Of a stretch of DNA of 64,000 nucleotides, positions 19,654 to 29,432 are shown piece by piece. Below the pieces are notes generated by a model, which was given only the letters and a program-made list of their open reading frames with translations, did no database searches and was not told the DNA's origin. The position numbers and the translations under genes are program-made. Source of the stretch: an uncultured SAR86 cluster bacterium (GTDB lineage: Bacteria; Pseudomonadota; Gammaproteobacteria; Magnimaribacterales; Magnimaribacteraceae); NCBI GenBank assembly GCA_902628375.1, contig CACOMS010000001.1, positions 45,638 through 109,637 of the forward strand, in the 5' to 3' direction. The stretch's first letter is position 1, and every line of letters starts with the position of its first letter.

Positions 19654-20619
19654 TCCTATGGCTGAGTTCCAATCAACTAAAAGCGATTGTAAATGATAGT
19701 CTTGTCTTAGATTATTATTCTTATAAAACTTATTCCATAAATTTATCGTTTTATCTAATAGCTTAAAGACCTCTATTGGTTCAATTTTATCTTCCATGTA
19801 TGTAGAAATGTTAGCTGTATCTGAAAATATATTTTTTTCATCTTCGTAGAATCTCATTCTTAAAATATCCATTAATAAATCTGACATCCACTCTATTTGT
19901 AAAAGCAAAGATTCTTCATTTTTGATCCACTTATCTGTAATCTCAGAGATGTTATTACCTTGTTTAATTAATGATGAAATATCAGCTATAAACTCAGACC
20001 TCAATTCTATACTTTTTGTTTGTTCTAATTCTAATGCTCTTAAAGGTTTGCCTTTAGAAAGATCTATCAACTGGTCGAGTGAGTCTATATTTACTTCTTG
20101 TTTTTCTAACCAAGATTTTAATTCTTCATCTTGTGGTTTTTTTATATTTATTTCATGACACCTGCTTAATATAGTTGCAGGTAAATTTTGTGAATCACTA
20201 TTAATTAAAATAATAAAAGTATTTTTTGGAGGCTCCTCTAAAGTTTTCAAAAGAGCATCATATGATTCTCTTGATAATAGGTTAGATCTAGGAATAAAAA
20301 ATATCTTATTTCCACCCAAGAAAGGTGATTCAAACATCTCTAAATAAAATGCTCTTATTTGATTGATTGAAATAGACTTTCTTCCATCTTCTAAATCAAT
20401 TTTATGAAAATCTGGATGATTATCGCTTTCATAGAGTTTACAGGATTGACATTTTCCACATGGTTCTAAGTCTTTACTATTCGTGCAAAGAATTCCTTGA
20501 ATAAGGCCCTCTGCTAAGTAGTTTTTACCTAAACCTTCTCTTCCACTAATAATGAGTGAATGATGTAAATTATCTTTCTTTAAATTCTGAGTATAGGACT
20601 TAAGCCACGGTAAATTCAT
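19642..20619 (-). CDS. holB: DNA polymerase III subunit delta'
   Basis: HSLIISGREGLGKNYLAEGLIQGILC, zinc cluster CTNSKDLEPCGKCQSCKLYESDNHPDF, LLKTLEEPPKNTFIIL, ATILSRCHEI; next to tmk. Confidence 0.92.
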   Translation of the reverse strand: MNLPWLKSYTQNLKKDNLHHSLIISGREGLGKNYLAEGLIQGILCTNSKDLEPCGKCQSCKLYESDNHPDFHKIDLEDGRKSISINQIRAFYLEMFESPFLGGNKIFFIPRSNLLSRESYDALLKTLEEPPKNTFIILINSDSQNLPATILSRCHEINIKKPQDEELKSWLEKQEVNIDSLDQLIDLSKGKPLRALELEQTKSIELRSEFIADISSLIKQGNNISEITDKWIKNEESLLLQIEWMSDLLMDILRMRFYEDEKNIFSDTANISTYMEDKIEPIEVFKLLDKTINLWNKFYKNNNLRQDYHLQSLLVDWNSAIGLRS

Positions 20620-21227
20620 AACTTCTGTTCAAGTATCTTCCTCACTTGGCTTTCAACTTCCTCTATATCTTTTGAAGCATCTATAATTTTTATTCTTTCA
20701 CTATCTTCTTCAGCTAAAAATAAATAAGTTTCTCTTATTCTTTGATGAAAATCATAATCTTCACTTTCAAATCGATCTAATTTAGATCTCTTTCTTGCCC
20801 TTTCTAAGGCCATTTCTACTGGTAAATCAAACAAAAGAGTTAGATTGGGTTGGATGATATTTAACCCATCAATAATTTTAGTAATAGTATCAAGACCCAT
20901 TTCTCTTCCCCCTCCTTGATATGCATAACTAGAATCCATAAATCTATCAGAAATAACTGTTATTCCTTTTTCTAAATTTGGTTGTATTAGAGTTTCAATG
21001 TGATTAACCCTATCTGCGAGCATAAGCAAAAGCTCAGTTTGATTAGATAATTTTTTTTCAGTATTTAGTAAGATATTTCTTAATTGATCTCCTACTTCAC
21101 TTCCTCCAGGCTCTCTTGTATTTATGTAGTTTATATTTTTATCATTTAAGTAATTATTAATTACTTTGATATTCGTGGATTTACCAGATCCTTCAATACC
21201 TTCTAATGTTATAAATAATGGATTCAT
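20616..21227 (-). CDS. tmk: Thymidylate kinase
   Basis: FITLEGIEGSGKSTNIK, NTREPGGSEVGDQLRNILL, VISDRFMDSSYAYQGGGREMG. Confidence 0.95.
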   Translation of the reverse strand: MNPLFITLEGIEGSGKSTNIKVINNYLNDKNINYINTREPGGSEVGDQLRNILLNTEKKLSNQTELLLMLADRVNHIETLIQPNLEKGITVISDRFMDSSYAYQGGGREMGLDTITKIIDGLNIIQPNLTLLFDLPVEMALERARKRSKLDRFESEDYDFHQRIRETYLFLAEEDSERIKIIDASKDIEEVESQVRKILEQKL

Positions 21228-22199
21228 TTATTCTTTTAATTGATATCTTTTAACTGCTTCATTATGTTCTTGTAGGGTATCAGAAAATTTATGAGTTCCG
21301 TCACCTTTTGAAACAAAATATAAAGAACTTCCTGGTTCAGGGTTAGTACTAGCTTCGATTGAGCTTTTACTAACTAAGCCTATGGGGCTAGGCGGAAGGC
21401 CTTTATATACGTAGGTGTTATAAGGATTTTTGATTCTTAAATCTGATCTCCTTATATTTCCATCAAATTGATCACCTAAAGCATAGATAACAGTAGGATC
21501 TGATTGAAGTTTCATGCCTTTGATTAATCTTCTATTAAACACTCCTGATATCCTTCTCTTTTCTACCCCCTCTTTTTCAATAATAGAAGCAAGAATTACT
21601 GCTTCATAAGAAGACTTAATGCCTATGTTGTCAGCTCTAGACTCCCATATATCGTTTACTGTGTCTGTATGAATTTTATATGCTCTTTCTAGAATACTAG
21701 TTGCCTTATCGCCTTTCTTAAAAAAATAGGTATCAGGAAAAAATAATCCTTCTAAGCTTTTATTTTTAAGATTTAAATTTTTAAGAAGATCATCGTTTTC
21801 TTCTGGTATATCAAACACGATATGCTCTTCTTGACCTAATCTTTCTTTAATAGAAGACCAAGTTTCTCCCTCCTTTAATCTAAATTCTCTATAAAAGATA
21901 TCCCCCTTCTCTATTTTTTTTACTAATTCTTTTAAAGAAATATTTGAAGAGAACATAAATTCACCCGATTTTAAGTTTCTAGACTTACCAGTTATTAGCA
22001 CATAAGTTTTAAAAAGATAAGTTCGTTTATAGATATTTTCTTCATTTAGCAAATCACTTATTGCGTTTAAAGATGAACCCGGTTCAATTATCAAAAATTT
22101 ACTATTTTCTAGTTTTAAGGGTTTATTGATAGAGATAAGAAAAAAAAGAATTATGAATAGAAATATTCCACTTAAAGAAATAAATAACTTTTGTTTCAC
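21228..22199 (-). CDS. mltG: Endolytic transglycosylase MltG (YceG)
   Basis: LEGLFFPDTYFF, LASIIEKEGVEKRRISGVFNRRLIKGMKLQSDPTVIYALG, NPYNTYVYKGLPPSPI. Confidence 0.95.
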   Translation of the reverse strand: MKQKLFISLSGIFLFIILFFLISINKPLKLENSKFLIIEPGSSLNAISDLLNEENIYKRTYLFKTYVLITGKSRNLKSGEFMFSSNISLKELVKKIEKGDIFYREFRLKEGETWSSIKERLGQEEHIVFDIPEENDDLLKNLNLKNKSLEGLFFPDTYFFKKGDKATSILERAYKIHTDTVNDIWESRADNIGIKSSYEAVILASIIEKEGVEKRRISGVFNRRLIKGMKLQSDPTVIYALGDQFDGNIRRSDLRIKNPYNTYVYKGLPPSPIGLVSKSSIEASTNPEPGSSLYFVSKGDGTHKFSDTLQEHNEAVKRYQLKE

Positions 22200-22204
22200 A
22201 AAGT

Positions 22205-23446
22205 CTATTCTATGCCAGAAAAGACCAAAGTAGCATTAGTTCCTCCAAAACCAAAAGAATTGGACATGCTCTTAGATATTCGTTTTTCAGAAGGATTATT
22301 AGCAGAGTAATTTAGATCACAAAGTTTATCAGGATTATCAAGATTAATTGTAGGTGGAGAAATATTATCTCTTATAGCCAAAAGAGAAAAAATTGCTTCG
22401 ATGGCTCCTGCTGCACCCAAGAGATGACCTGTCATAGATTTTGTTGAGCTAACTATTAAAGTATTCGAAGATTCTTTAAAAACATTCTTAATGGCCATAG
22501 TCTCTGCTAGATCTCCTGCTGGCGTTGATGTTCCATGCGCATTTATATAATCAATATCTTTTGCATCAAGTTTTGCATCAAGTAGAGCACTAGACATAGA
22601 CAAAGATGCTCCTTTTCCATCTTCAGGTGGTGCTGTCATATGAAATGCATCTGAACTCATTCCAAATCCAATTATTTCTCCATATATCTTTGCGCCTCTA
22701 CTTTTTGCATGATTCAGCTCTTCTAGCATTAAACATGCAGCACCCTCACCTAGTACAAAGCCATCTCTATCTTTATCCCAGGGTCTACTAGCTGCTGTAG
22801 GATCATCATTTCTTGTTGATAATGCCTTAGCAGAGTTGAAACCAGATAAGCCTAATGGAGTTGTTGCCATTTCTGCTCCTCCAGTTAGCATCATATCCGC
22901 ATCACCATGTTGAATGTTTCTAAAACTATATCCAATAGAATGACTTGCACTTGAACAGGCACTGGCAATAGATATATTTGGTCCCATAAATCCAGTTTTA
23001 ATGGATATGTAACCAGAAACCATATTTATGATAGATCCGGGAACAAAAAATGGAGAAATTCGCTTTGGTCCCTTCTCTTGAAGTAGATTAGAGTTTTCTT
23101 CTATAGTTTTCAATCCACCTATTCCCGAACCTACAGAAACACCTATTCTATTCGGGTCATATGATGAATTATCTATATCTGAATCTTTTATACAGTCTAA
23201 AGCAGCCGCTATTCCATATTGAATAAAGGGATCTAATCTTCTTAATTCCTTTTTGTCTAGATATTGTTCTGGTTCAAAGTTTTTAATAGTTGCAGCAAAT
23301 TTAGTTTCATTATTACTTGTATCAAAAGAAGTAATTTCTGAAACTCCGCTTTCTCCTTTTAGAATAGAACTCCAAACTTGTTCTATCTTATTTCCAAGGG
23401 GCGAGAGAATACCCAGACCAGTTATAACAACCCTTCTGTCAGACAT
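22205..23446 (-). CDS. fabF: 3-oxoacyl-[ACP] synthase II
   Basis: RRVVITGLGILSPLGN, SIASACSSASHSIGYSF active-site Cys, YINAHGTSTPAGD, SMTGHLLGAAGAIEAI, SNSFGFGGTNATLVF. Confidence 0.96.
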   Translation of the reverse strand: MSDRRVVITGLGILSPLGNKIEQVWSSILKGESGVSEITSFDTSNNETKFAATIKNFEPEQYLDKKELRRLDPFIQYGIAAALDCIKDSDIDNSSYDPNRIGVSVGSGIGGLKTIEENSNLLQEKGPKRISPFFVPGSIINMVSGYISIKTGFMGPNISIASACSSASHSIGYSFRNIQHGDADMMLTGGAEMATTPLGLSGFNSAKALSTRNDDPTAASRPWDKDRDGFVLGEGAACLMLEELNHAKSRGAKIYGEIIGFGMSSDAFHMTAPPEDGKGASLSMSSALLDAKLDAKDIDYINAHGTSTPAGDLAETMAIKNVFKESSNTLIVSSTKSMTGHLLGAAGAIEAIFSLLAIRDNISPPTINLDNPDKLCDLNYSANNPSEKRISKSMSNSFGFGGTNATLVFSGIE

Positions 23447-23454
23447 TTATTTTT

Positions 23455-23685
23455 TTAGGTATTTGCTGTTATGTAATCTACAGCGTTTTGAACCGTTGCA
23501 ATACCTTCTGCTTCTTCATCTGGTATTTCTAGATCGAACTCTTCTTCGAAAGCCATAACTAATTCAACTGTGTCCAGAGAATCTGCTCCTAAATCATCAA
23601 TAAAAGAAGCTGCAAGTTTCACTTCATCAGGTGAAACACCTAGTTGTTCACAAACAATTTTTTGAACTTTCTCTTCTACACTCAT
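23455..23685 (-). CDS. acpP: Acyl carrier protein
   Basis: 76 aa with phosphopantetheine site [22 protein letters not shown]. Confidence 0.97.
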   Translation of the reverse strand: MSVEEKVQKIVCEQLGVSPDEVKLAASFIDDLGADSLDTVELVMAFEEEFDLEIPDEEAEGIATVQNAVDYITANT

Positions 23686-23782
23686 ATTAACTCCTATAGG
23701 CTAAATCAAGGATGGCATGATATCTAAGTTTTAAACATATTTCATTATTTATCCGAACAACTTAGATAATTTGTCAAGGAGA

Positions 23783-24505
23783 TTACATATATAAGCCACC
23801 ATTAACATGAATGGTTTGACCCGTTATATAAGAGCTTTGATCCGAAACAAGAAATTCAATTATTTGTGATATTTCTTCGGGCTTTCCAAATCTACCTAGA
23901 GGTATTTGCTTAATTAACTCTTCTTTTGCTTTTTCATCAATATAACTTGTCATGTCTGTCTCTATAAATCCTGGAGCAACACAGTTAACTGTAATTCCTC
24001 TGGGTCCTACTTCTTTAGAAAGAGATTTTGAGAAGGCTTCAACACCAGCTTTAGCTGCAGCGTAATTTGATTGGCCTCTATTTCCTAATGAGGCGGAAGC
24101 ACTAGTTATGTTGATTACCCTACCCCATCTACTTTTAATCATGCCTTTTAAAACTGTTTTACATAGTTTAAACATGCCATTTAGATGTATATTAATAACA
24201 TCTCCCCATTCATCATCAGACATTCGAAGAACAATATTATCCTTAGTTATCCCAGCATTATTAATGAGAATAGATATATCTTTATGTTCTTCTTTTAGCT
24301 TTTCAGAAATATGATTTAAAGAATCTGCATTATTTAGATCTAGTTTTATTCCTAAAAAACCCTTGGAGTTGAGGATTTCCACTCCTTCATCAGAAGTAGC
24401 AGTTCCTATTATTTTATAATTTTGAGAAAACAAGGTTTCAGCCATAGACTTACCTATGCCTCTTGTAGCTCCAGTGATTAATACTTTTTTTTGTAAATTC
24501 GACAT
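23783..24505 (-). CDS. fabG: 3-oxoacyl-[ACP] reductase
   Basis: VLITGATRGIGKSMAE, NNAGITKDNIVLRMSDDEW, SNYAAAKAGVEAFSKSL, ITGQTIHVNGGLYM. Confidence 0.95.
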   Translation of the reverse strand: MSNLQKKVLITGATRGIGKSMAETLFSQNYKIIGTATSDEGVEILNSKGFLGIKLDLNNADSLNHISEKLKEEHKDISILINNAGITKDNIVLRMSDDEWGDVINIHLNGMFKLCKTVLKGMIKSRWGRVINITSASASLGNRGQSNYAAAKAGVEAFSKSLSKEVGPRGITVNCVAPGFIETDMTSYIDEKAKEELIKQIPLGRFGKPEEISQIIEFLVSDQSSYITGQTIHVNGGLYM

Positions 24506-25432
24506 TTAGATTAATTTCAGATTTTCTATTGAATCAGTATTTATGGACTCAGCTTTTATTTCTCTTTTTATAAGTCCATTAAGTACTTTACTTGGACCGC
24601 ATTCTATAAATCTTTCTACTTCTTTATCTTTTAGAAATAACATAATTTCATTCCATCTTACAGAATTGTAGAGTTGTTTAATTAGGTTATCCTTAATTTT
24701 TTCTTGATCTTGTTCTATAGATGCATTTACATTATTTACTACAGGTATCTCTGGTTTTTTAAATTCAAAGCCGTCGATAAAAGATTTAAATTCTACTGAA
24801 GCTGGTTTCATTAACTTACAGTGTGAAGGTACGCTCATTGCTAAAGGTATAGCTCTTTTAGCTCCGCGCTCTTTGCACAACTCTATAGCTTCTTCTATGG
24901 CATTTTTGTTACCTGAGATAACTATTTGATTTGAAGAATTAATATTTGCAGGATGAACCAAATAGGTATCTGATTGAGTTATTTCTTCACAAATATTAGC
25001 TATCTCAGACTGATTTAAACCTATGATTGCTGCAATCCCACCTTCTCCCTCTGGTACTGCATTTTGCATTAACTCAGCTCTTTTTTTAACTATCTTTAAA
25101 CAATCTTCAAAACTTAAGGATTTTGAAGCGATTAGTGCAGAATACTCTCCTAAAGAATGACCAGCAAGGAAATCAATTTTTATATTTTTCTTCTCTATAA
25201 TTTTCCAAATAGCAAAGTTAGCTGCTAATAAGAGGGGTTGTGTTATTTCTGTTTTAGATAAATCTTCAACTAAACCCTCATTAATTAATTTAATAAGGTC
25301 CTTATTAATAACTTCTGATGCCTTGAGGAATGGCTCATCAAAGCCTTTAACTTCAGAAAAATATTCTGAAAGCATTTTTGGATATTGAGAACCCTGGCCT
25401 GGAAAAACAACAGCTGTACTAGAACTGCTCAT
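24506..25432 (-). CDS. fabD: Malonyl-CoA:ACP transacylase
   Basis: VVFPGQGSQYPKM, LAGHSLGEYSALIAS, MSVPSHCKLM, FIECGPSKVLNGLIKR. Confidence 0.95.
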   Translation of the reverse strand: MSSSSTAVVFPGQGSQYPKMLSEYFSEVKGFDEPFLKASEVINKDLIKLINEGLVEDLSKTEITQPLLLAANFAIWKIIEKKNIKIDFLAGHSLGEYSALIASKSLSFEDCLKIVKKRAELMQNAVPEGEGGIAAIIGLNQSEIANICEEITQSDTYLVHPANINSSNQIVISGNKNAIEEAIELCKERGAKRAIPLAMSVPSHCKLMKPASVEFKSFIDGFEFKKPEIPVVNNVNASIEQDQEKIKDNLIKQLYNSVRWNEIMLFLKDKEVERFIECGPSKVLNGLIKREIKAESINTDSIENLKLI

Positions 25433-25439
25433 TGTAGAC

Positions 25440-25643
25440 TTACTCTTCTATTTCTTCTTCAGAGTATTTTTCTTTAATTTCTAATACTTTTTTACCTTTA
25501 TAAAATCCATCATCAGTTACGTGATGTCTTCTATGTTTTTCTCCAGTAACAGAATCTGTAGATAAAGAAGCATTCTTTAGCGCATGATGCGACCTTCTTT
25601 GTCCTTTTCTAGATCTTGATACTTTACTCTTTTGTACTGCCAT
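25440..25643 (-). CDS. rpmF: 50S ribosomal protein L32
   Basis: [54 protein letters not shown]. Confidence 0.95.
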   Translation of the reverse strand: MAVQKSKVSRSRKGQRRSHHALKNASLSTDSVTGEKHRRHHVTDDGFYKGKKVLEIKEKYSEEEIEE

Positions 25644-25673
25644 AACTAACCTCGGATGCGAATTCTAAGATAA

Positions 25674-26135
25674 TTATTTGATTAGGTCTCTAATTTTTTT
25701 AAAAGGTTTTGTTAAATCAGCCTTTTTGTTGATATTTTCATGATTACAGTCTTTATCTTCGCAGAATGTAATATTGGGTATATTGAGGTAAATTTCTTCT
25801 CTTATAAACTCTTTTATTTCAAATTCATTTAAATTTTGAAAATGTACATCTTTATTTTTATATCTCTTCTCTAGGCTAACAGAGATATCTTGAATTTCTA
25901 CATCTGTTTCTATTTTTACTTCATTTGTTAAGTTTTTTGAACAAGAACTGCATTCAGAAATATAGCTGAAGTTTAATGTTCCTTTAGCATAGACGATGCC
26001 ATGAGAAGGCTTTTCTATAGAAATATCTACTTCAATATAATCTAAGATCTTAATTTCACTAGTTAATTGTAAATCATAAGATTCATTGATCTTTATAGGA
26101 AATTTACCCTCATTTAAATTAAGTAATACGTTCAT
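25674..26135 (-). CDS. YceD family (DUF177) protein
   Basis: Position upstream of rpmF; CSSC...C motifs and GTLNFSYISECSSCSKNL. Confidence 0.8.
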   Translation of the reverse strand: MNVLLNLNEGKFPIKINESYDLQLTSEIKILDYIEVDISIEKPSHGIVYAKGTLNFSYISECSSCSKNLTNEVKIETDVEIQDISVSLEKRYKNKDVHFQNLNEFEIKEFIREEIYLNIPNITFCEDKDCNHENINKKADLTKPFKKIRDLIK

Positions 26136-27058
26136 AAAAATAAAGTTCTGAATTCATTAGGCTCCTCCGCTGTAAAGTCTAGGTCAAGCTGAGGAAATTT
26201 AAGTGTTTTAGAATGTAAGAGCATTCTGTTAATACCTTGTTTTTTGATGAGTTTATTCTTATCTTTATAACCATATTTTTCGTCTCCTACTATTGGAAAT
26301 CCTTCACTCTTTAAATGAACTCTTATTTGATGTGTCCTTCCTGTTATAAGTTTGCATTCTAATTTAGAGAATTTTTTATTGTTTTCAAGTAGATCAACTA
26401 ATGTAAGGGATTCTTTACCTTCTTCACTCACTGTTACTTCTCTTTCACCGGACCTTAATTCATTTTTAAGTAGCTTTTTATCTATTCTTTTAATATTTTT
26501 AGGCCAGTTGCCAAATACTATGGCTATATATTTCTTTTCGACATTTCCTTGTCTTATTTCTTCATTAAGCCTTCTTAAGGCAGATCTTTTTTTAGCCAAG
26601 ATCATTATTCCAGATGTATTTCTATCTAATCTATGCACTAAATGAGCATCTGAATATTTAGAATCAATTTGCCTCACTGATTCAATTAGCCCTAAACTTA
26701 GTCCACTTCCTCCATGACTAGCTAAACCCTCTGGTTTATTGATAGCCAGTATAGAATTATCTTCAAAAATTATATTCTCCTTAATCAGTTCAATTAATGA
26801 TTTTTTAGGCTTTTGTATGAAATTTTTAACTGATTTGTAAGGAGGAATTCTAACTTTATCGCCCTTATTTAATTTTTTCTCGGGTTTGCATCTTGAGCCA
26901 TTTATTCTAACTTCCCCCTTTCTTATCATGGAGTAAATTCTAGATTTTGGAACGTTTTTAATTTTATATAATAAGAAATTATCTATCCTGGTAGATTGAA
27001 AGTCTTCATCTATTTCTACAATATTTACTTTATGAAATGTTATTTCTTCTTCTGTCAT
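26132..27058 (-). CDS. rluC: RluC-like 23S rRNA pseudouridine synthase
   Basis: S4 domain (STRIDNFLL...GEVRINGSRCKPEKKLNKGDKVRIPP), HLVHRLDRNTSGIMILAKK catalytic motif, GRTHQIRVHLKSEGFPIVGDEKYG; divergent from rne as in E. coli. Confidence 0.92.
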   Translation of the reverse strand: MTEEEITFHKVNIVEIDEDFQSTRIDNFLLYKIKNVPKSRIYSMIRKGEVRINGSRCKPEKKLNKGDKVRIPPYKSVKNFIQKPKKSLIELIKENIIFEDNSILAINKPEGLASHGGSGLSLGLIESVRQIDSKYSDAHLVHRLDRNTSGIMILAKKRSALRRLNEEIRQGNVEKKYIAIVFGNWPKNIKRIDKKLLKNELRSGEREVTVSEEGKESLTLVDLLENNKKFSKLECKLITGRTHQIRVHLKSEGFPIVGDEKYGYKDKNKLIKKQGINRMLLHSKTLKFPQLDLDFTAEEPNEFRTLFL

Positions 27059-27333
27059 GACATTCTAGTTTCTTTATATATCTTCACTTATGTGCTATTT
27101 TATAAATGAAGTCATCTTATTTTAACGTTTAAATGGTTTTTTTGAGTAGATGACTATTAGGAAATAAAAATATAAATTTAAAGAAAAGCTTATAAATAAA
27201 GCATTTCCGCAGAGAAACAGAATTTTAGGTCATGGGTGTGACCACAACATTAAAGTAATTCGCCCAAACAAATAGCATTTAATATGCAAATCTCTGGCTA
27301 AACATAGCTTTTCAACATAATAAAGGTAATAAC

Positions 27334-29427
27334 ATGAAAAGAATGTTAGTAAATGCCACACAACCAGAAGAATTAAGGGTTGCCTTAGTGGACGGTCAAA
27401 GCATATATGACTTTGATTTAGAACAATTAGGTCAGGAAAGAAAAAAGTCTAATATATATAAAGCTAGAGTCTCTAGGATTGAACAAAGTTTAGGGGCTGC
27501 ATTTGTAGATTTTGGAGCAGAAAGGCATGGATTTCTACCTATTAAGGAATTAGCACCAGAATATTTAAAGAATAAGAGAGGTAAAAATAATATCTCTGAT
27601 TGCTTAACGCAAGGACAGGAAATCATTGTACAAGTTGATAAAGAAGAAAGAGGTAATAAAGGTGCCGCATTAAGTACTTTTATATCCCTTCCTGGCCATT
27701 ATCTTGTTTTAATGCCAAATAATTCCGAAGCAGGTGGAGTTTCCAGGTCTTTAGAAGGCAAAGAAAGAGATAAAGTCAGGGAGAACCTAAAAGCCCTCAA
27801 AAGACCAGATAATATGGGTGTTATAGTTAGAACTGCTGCTGCAGGAGCTTCTTTAGAAGAGCTACAATGGGATCTAGATTATCTTTTGAGTATTTGGGAT
27901 GCTATACAGGAAGCAAATCAACAAAGAAAAGCACCCTTTTTAATTTACAGAGATGATGACTTAATCTCTAGATCTTTAAGGGATTTTTTAAGAGATGATA
28001 TAACTGAGGTTTTAATTGATACCGATGAAGCTTTTGAACAAGCACAAGATTTTGCTAGTAGATTAACCCCAGAGTACCTGGAAAGAATCAAAAGATACGA
28101 CGAATCAATTCCGTTATTTACTAGATACCAAATTGAGAGTCAGATAGAGACTGCTTACCAAAGAGAAGTAACTTTACAAAATGGAGGATCAATTAGTATT
28201 GATCAAACAGAAGCATTAGTTTGTATAGACATTAATTCTGCGAAGGCAACTGGTGGATCAGACATAGAAGAAACAGCACTTAAAACTAACCTAGAGGCGG
28301 CCAAAGAAATAGCTAAACAATTAAGACTCAGAGATGTTGGTGGATTATTGGTTATAGATTTCATAGATATGCAAAGTTTTAAAAACAAAAGAGCTGTAGA
28401 GGATATGGTCAATAAATCCATAGAAATAGATAGAGCTAAAATCCAAGTAGGCAGAATATCAAGATTTGGATTACTTGAAATGTCGAGACAAAGACTTAGG
28501 CCCTCTCTTGAGGAAAGATGGACTCAAGATATAAGTAGCTTATCAACAGCTGTTCTAAGATTAATTGAAGAAGAATCAAGCAAAAAAATGAGCGGCGAAG
28601 TTAGGGCTGTTGTCTCATCTGATATGTCAGTTTTTCTTTTAAATGAAAGAAGAGGAAGAATTAATGAAATAGAAGAACGCACTGATGTAAGGGTTGTAAT
28701 AGTTTCTGACCCTTCTAGGGCAGATAATCGTTTTGAAGTTACAAGAATCAAAAAGAATGAGAAATCGAAAGAATCTAGTTATGAAATACAAGAAAGTCTT
28801 AATGAAGATACTAATCTTGGATATAAAGTCTCAAAACAAGAGAAAGCAGCAGTAAGCATTAAACCACCTAAAAAACCTAAGAAAAAAGGGAAAGGTTTTA
28901 TTAGAAAGATCATAGAAACCTTAACTGGAGAGGAAGATAAGTCTAAAAATAAAAAAGAGACTAAATTAAAATCAAATCAAAGAAAAAGGAAACAAACCAA
29001 TAAACCGCGTGCTAATAAGAAACCTCACCCTAGAACAGCTAATCAAAGAAACAAGAAAGCTGAGAACTCTAAAGATAGCAAAAAGAAGGGTAATGTAAAA
29101 AAGGCAGCTCAATCAAAAGGAAAAAAAGAGGAAAAGAAAACACCTGCTTCTAAAGCTAAGAAACCGACTAGCCAGTCTAAGAAACCAGTTAAAGATAAAA
29201 CAGATTCTAATAAAAAACCTCTACCTAAAAAGAAAGAGCAAAATAAGGCACCCGATAAAGTAGAAAAGAAAGATAAAAAGACACCTAATAAAACTAAAGA
29301 TAAAGTTGAAAAACAAAATGTGTCTTTAAAGGAATCGAAAGAAAAAGAAGAACCTATTAAGAAGGTAGAAAAGAAAAAATCTGGGAAAGACTGGGGAGTT
29401 GCTTCAAATGACCCAAGAAAAAAATAA
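27334..29427 (+). CDS. rne: Ribonuclease E
   Basis: MKRMLVNATQPEELRVALVDGQSIYDFDLE, S1 domain, VCIDINSAKATGGSDIEETALKTNLEAA, FIDM; Lys-rich C-terminal tail. Confidence 0.95.
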   Translation: MKRMLVNATQPEELRVALVDGQSIYDFDLEQLGQERKKSNIYKARVSRIEQSLGAAFVDFGAERHGFLPIKELAPEYLKNKRGKNNISDCLTQGQEIIVQVDKEERGNKGAALSTFISLPGHYLVLMPNNSEAGGVSRSLEGKERDKVRENLKALKRPDNMGVIVRTAAAGASLEELQWDLDYLLSIWDAIQEANQQRKAPFLIYRDDDLISRSLRDFLRDDITEVLIDTDEAFEQAQDFASRLTPEYLERIKRYDESIPLFTRYQIESQIETAYQREVTLQNGGSISIDQTEALVCIDINSAKATGGSDIEETALKTNLEAAKEIAKQLRLRDVGGLLVIDFIDMQSFKNKRAVEDMVNKSIEIDRAKIQVGRISRFGLLEMSRQRLRPSLEERWTQDISSLSTAVLRLIEEESSKKMSGEVRAVVSSDMSVFLLNERRGRINEIEERTDVRVVIVSDPSRADNRFEVTRIKKNEKSKESSYEIQESLNEDTNLGYKVSKQEKAAVSIKPPKKPKKKGKGFIRKIIETLTGEEDKSKNKKETKLKSNQRKRKQTNKPRANKKPHPRTANQRNKKAENSKDSKKKGNVKKAAQSKGKKEEKKTPASKAKKPTSQSKKPVKDKTDSNKKPLPKKKEQNKAPDKVEKKDKKTPNKTKDKVEKQNVSLKESKEKEEPIKKVEKKKSGKDWGVASNDPRKK

Positions 29428-29432
29428 TTGTC

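Noticed and set aside
19581-19766. 61-aa ORF across the hydrolase/holB convergent overlap
   Set aside because: Overlaps two well-supported genes; composition not protein-like.
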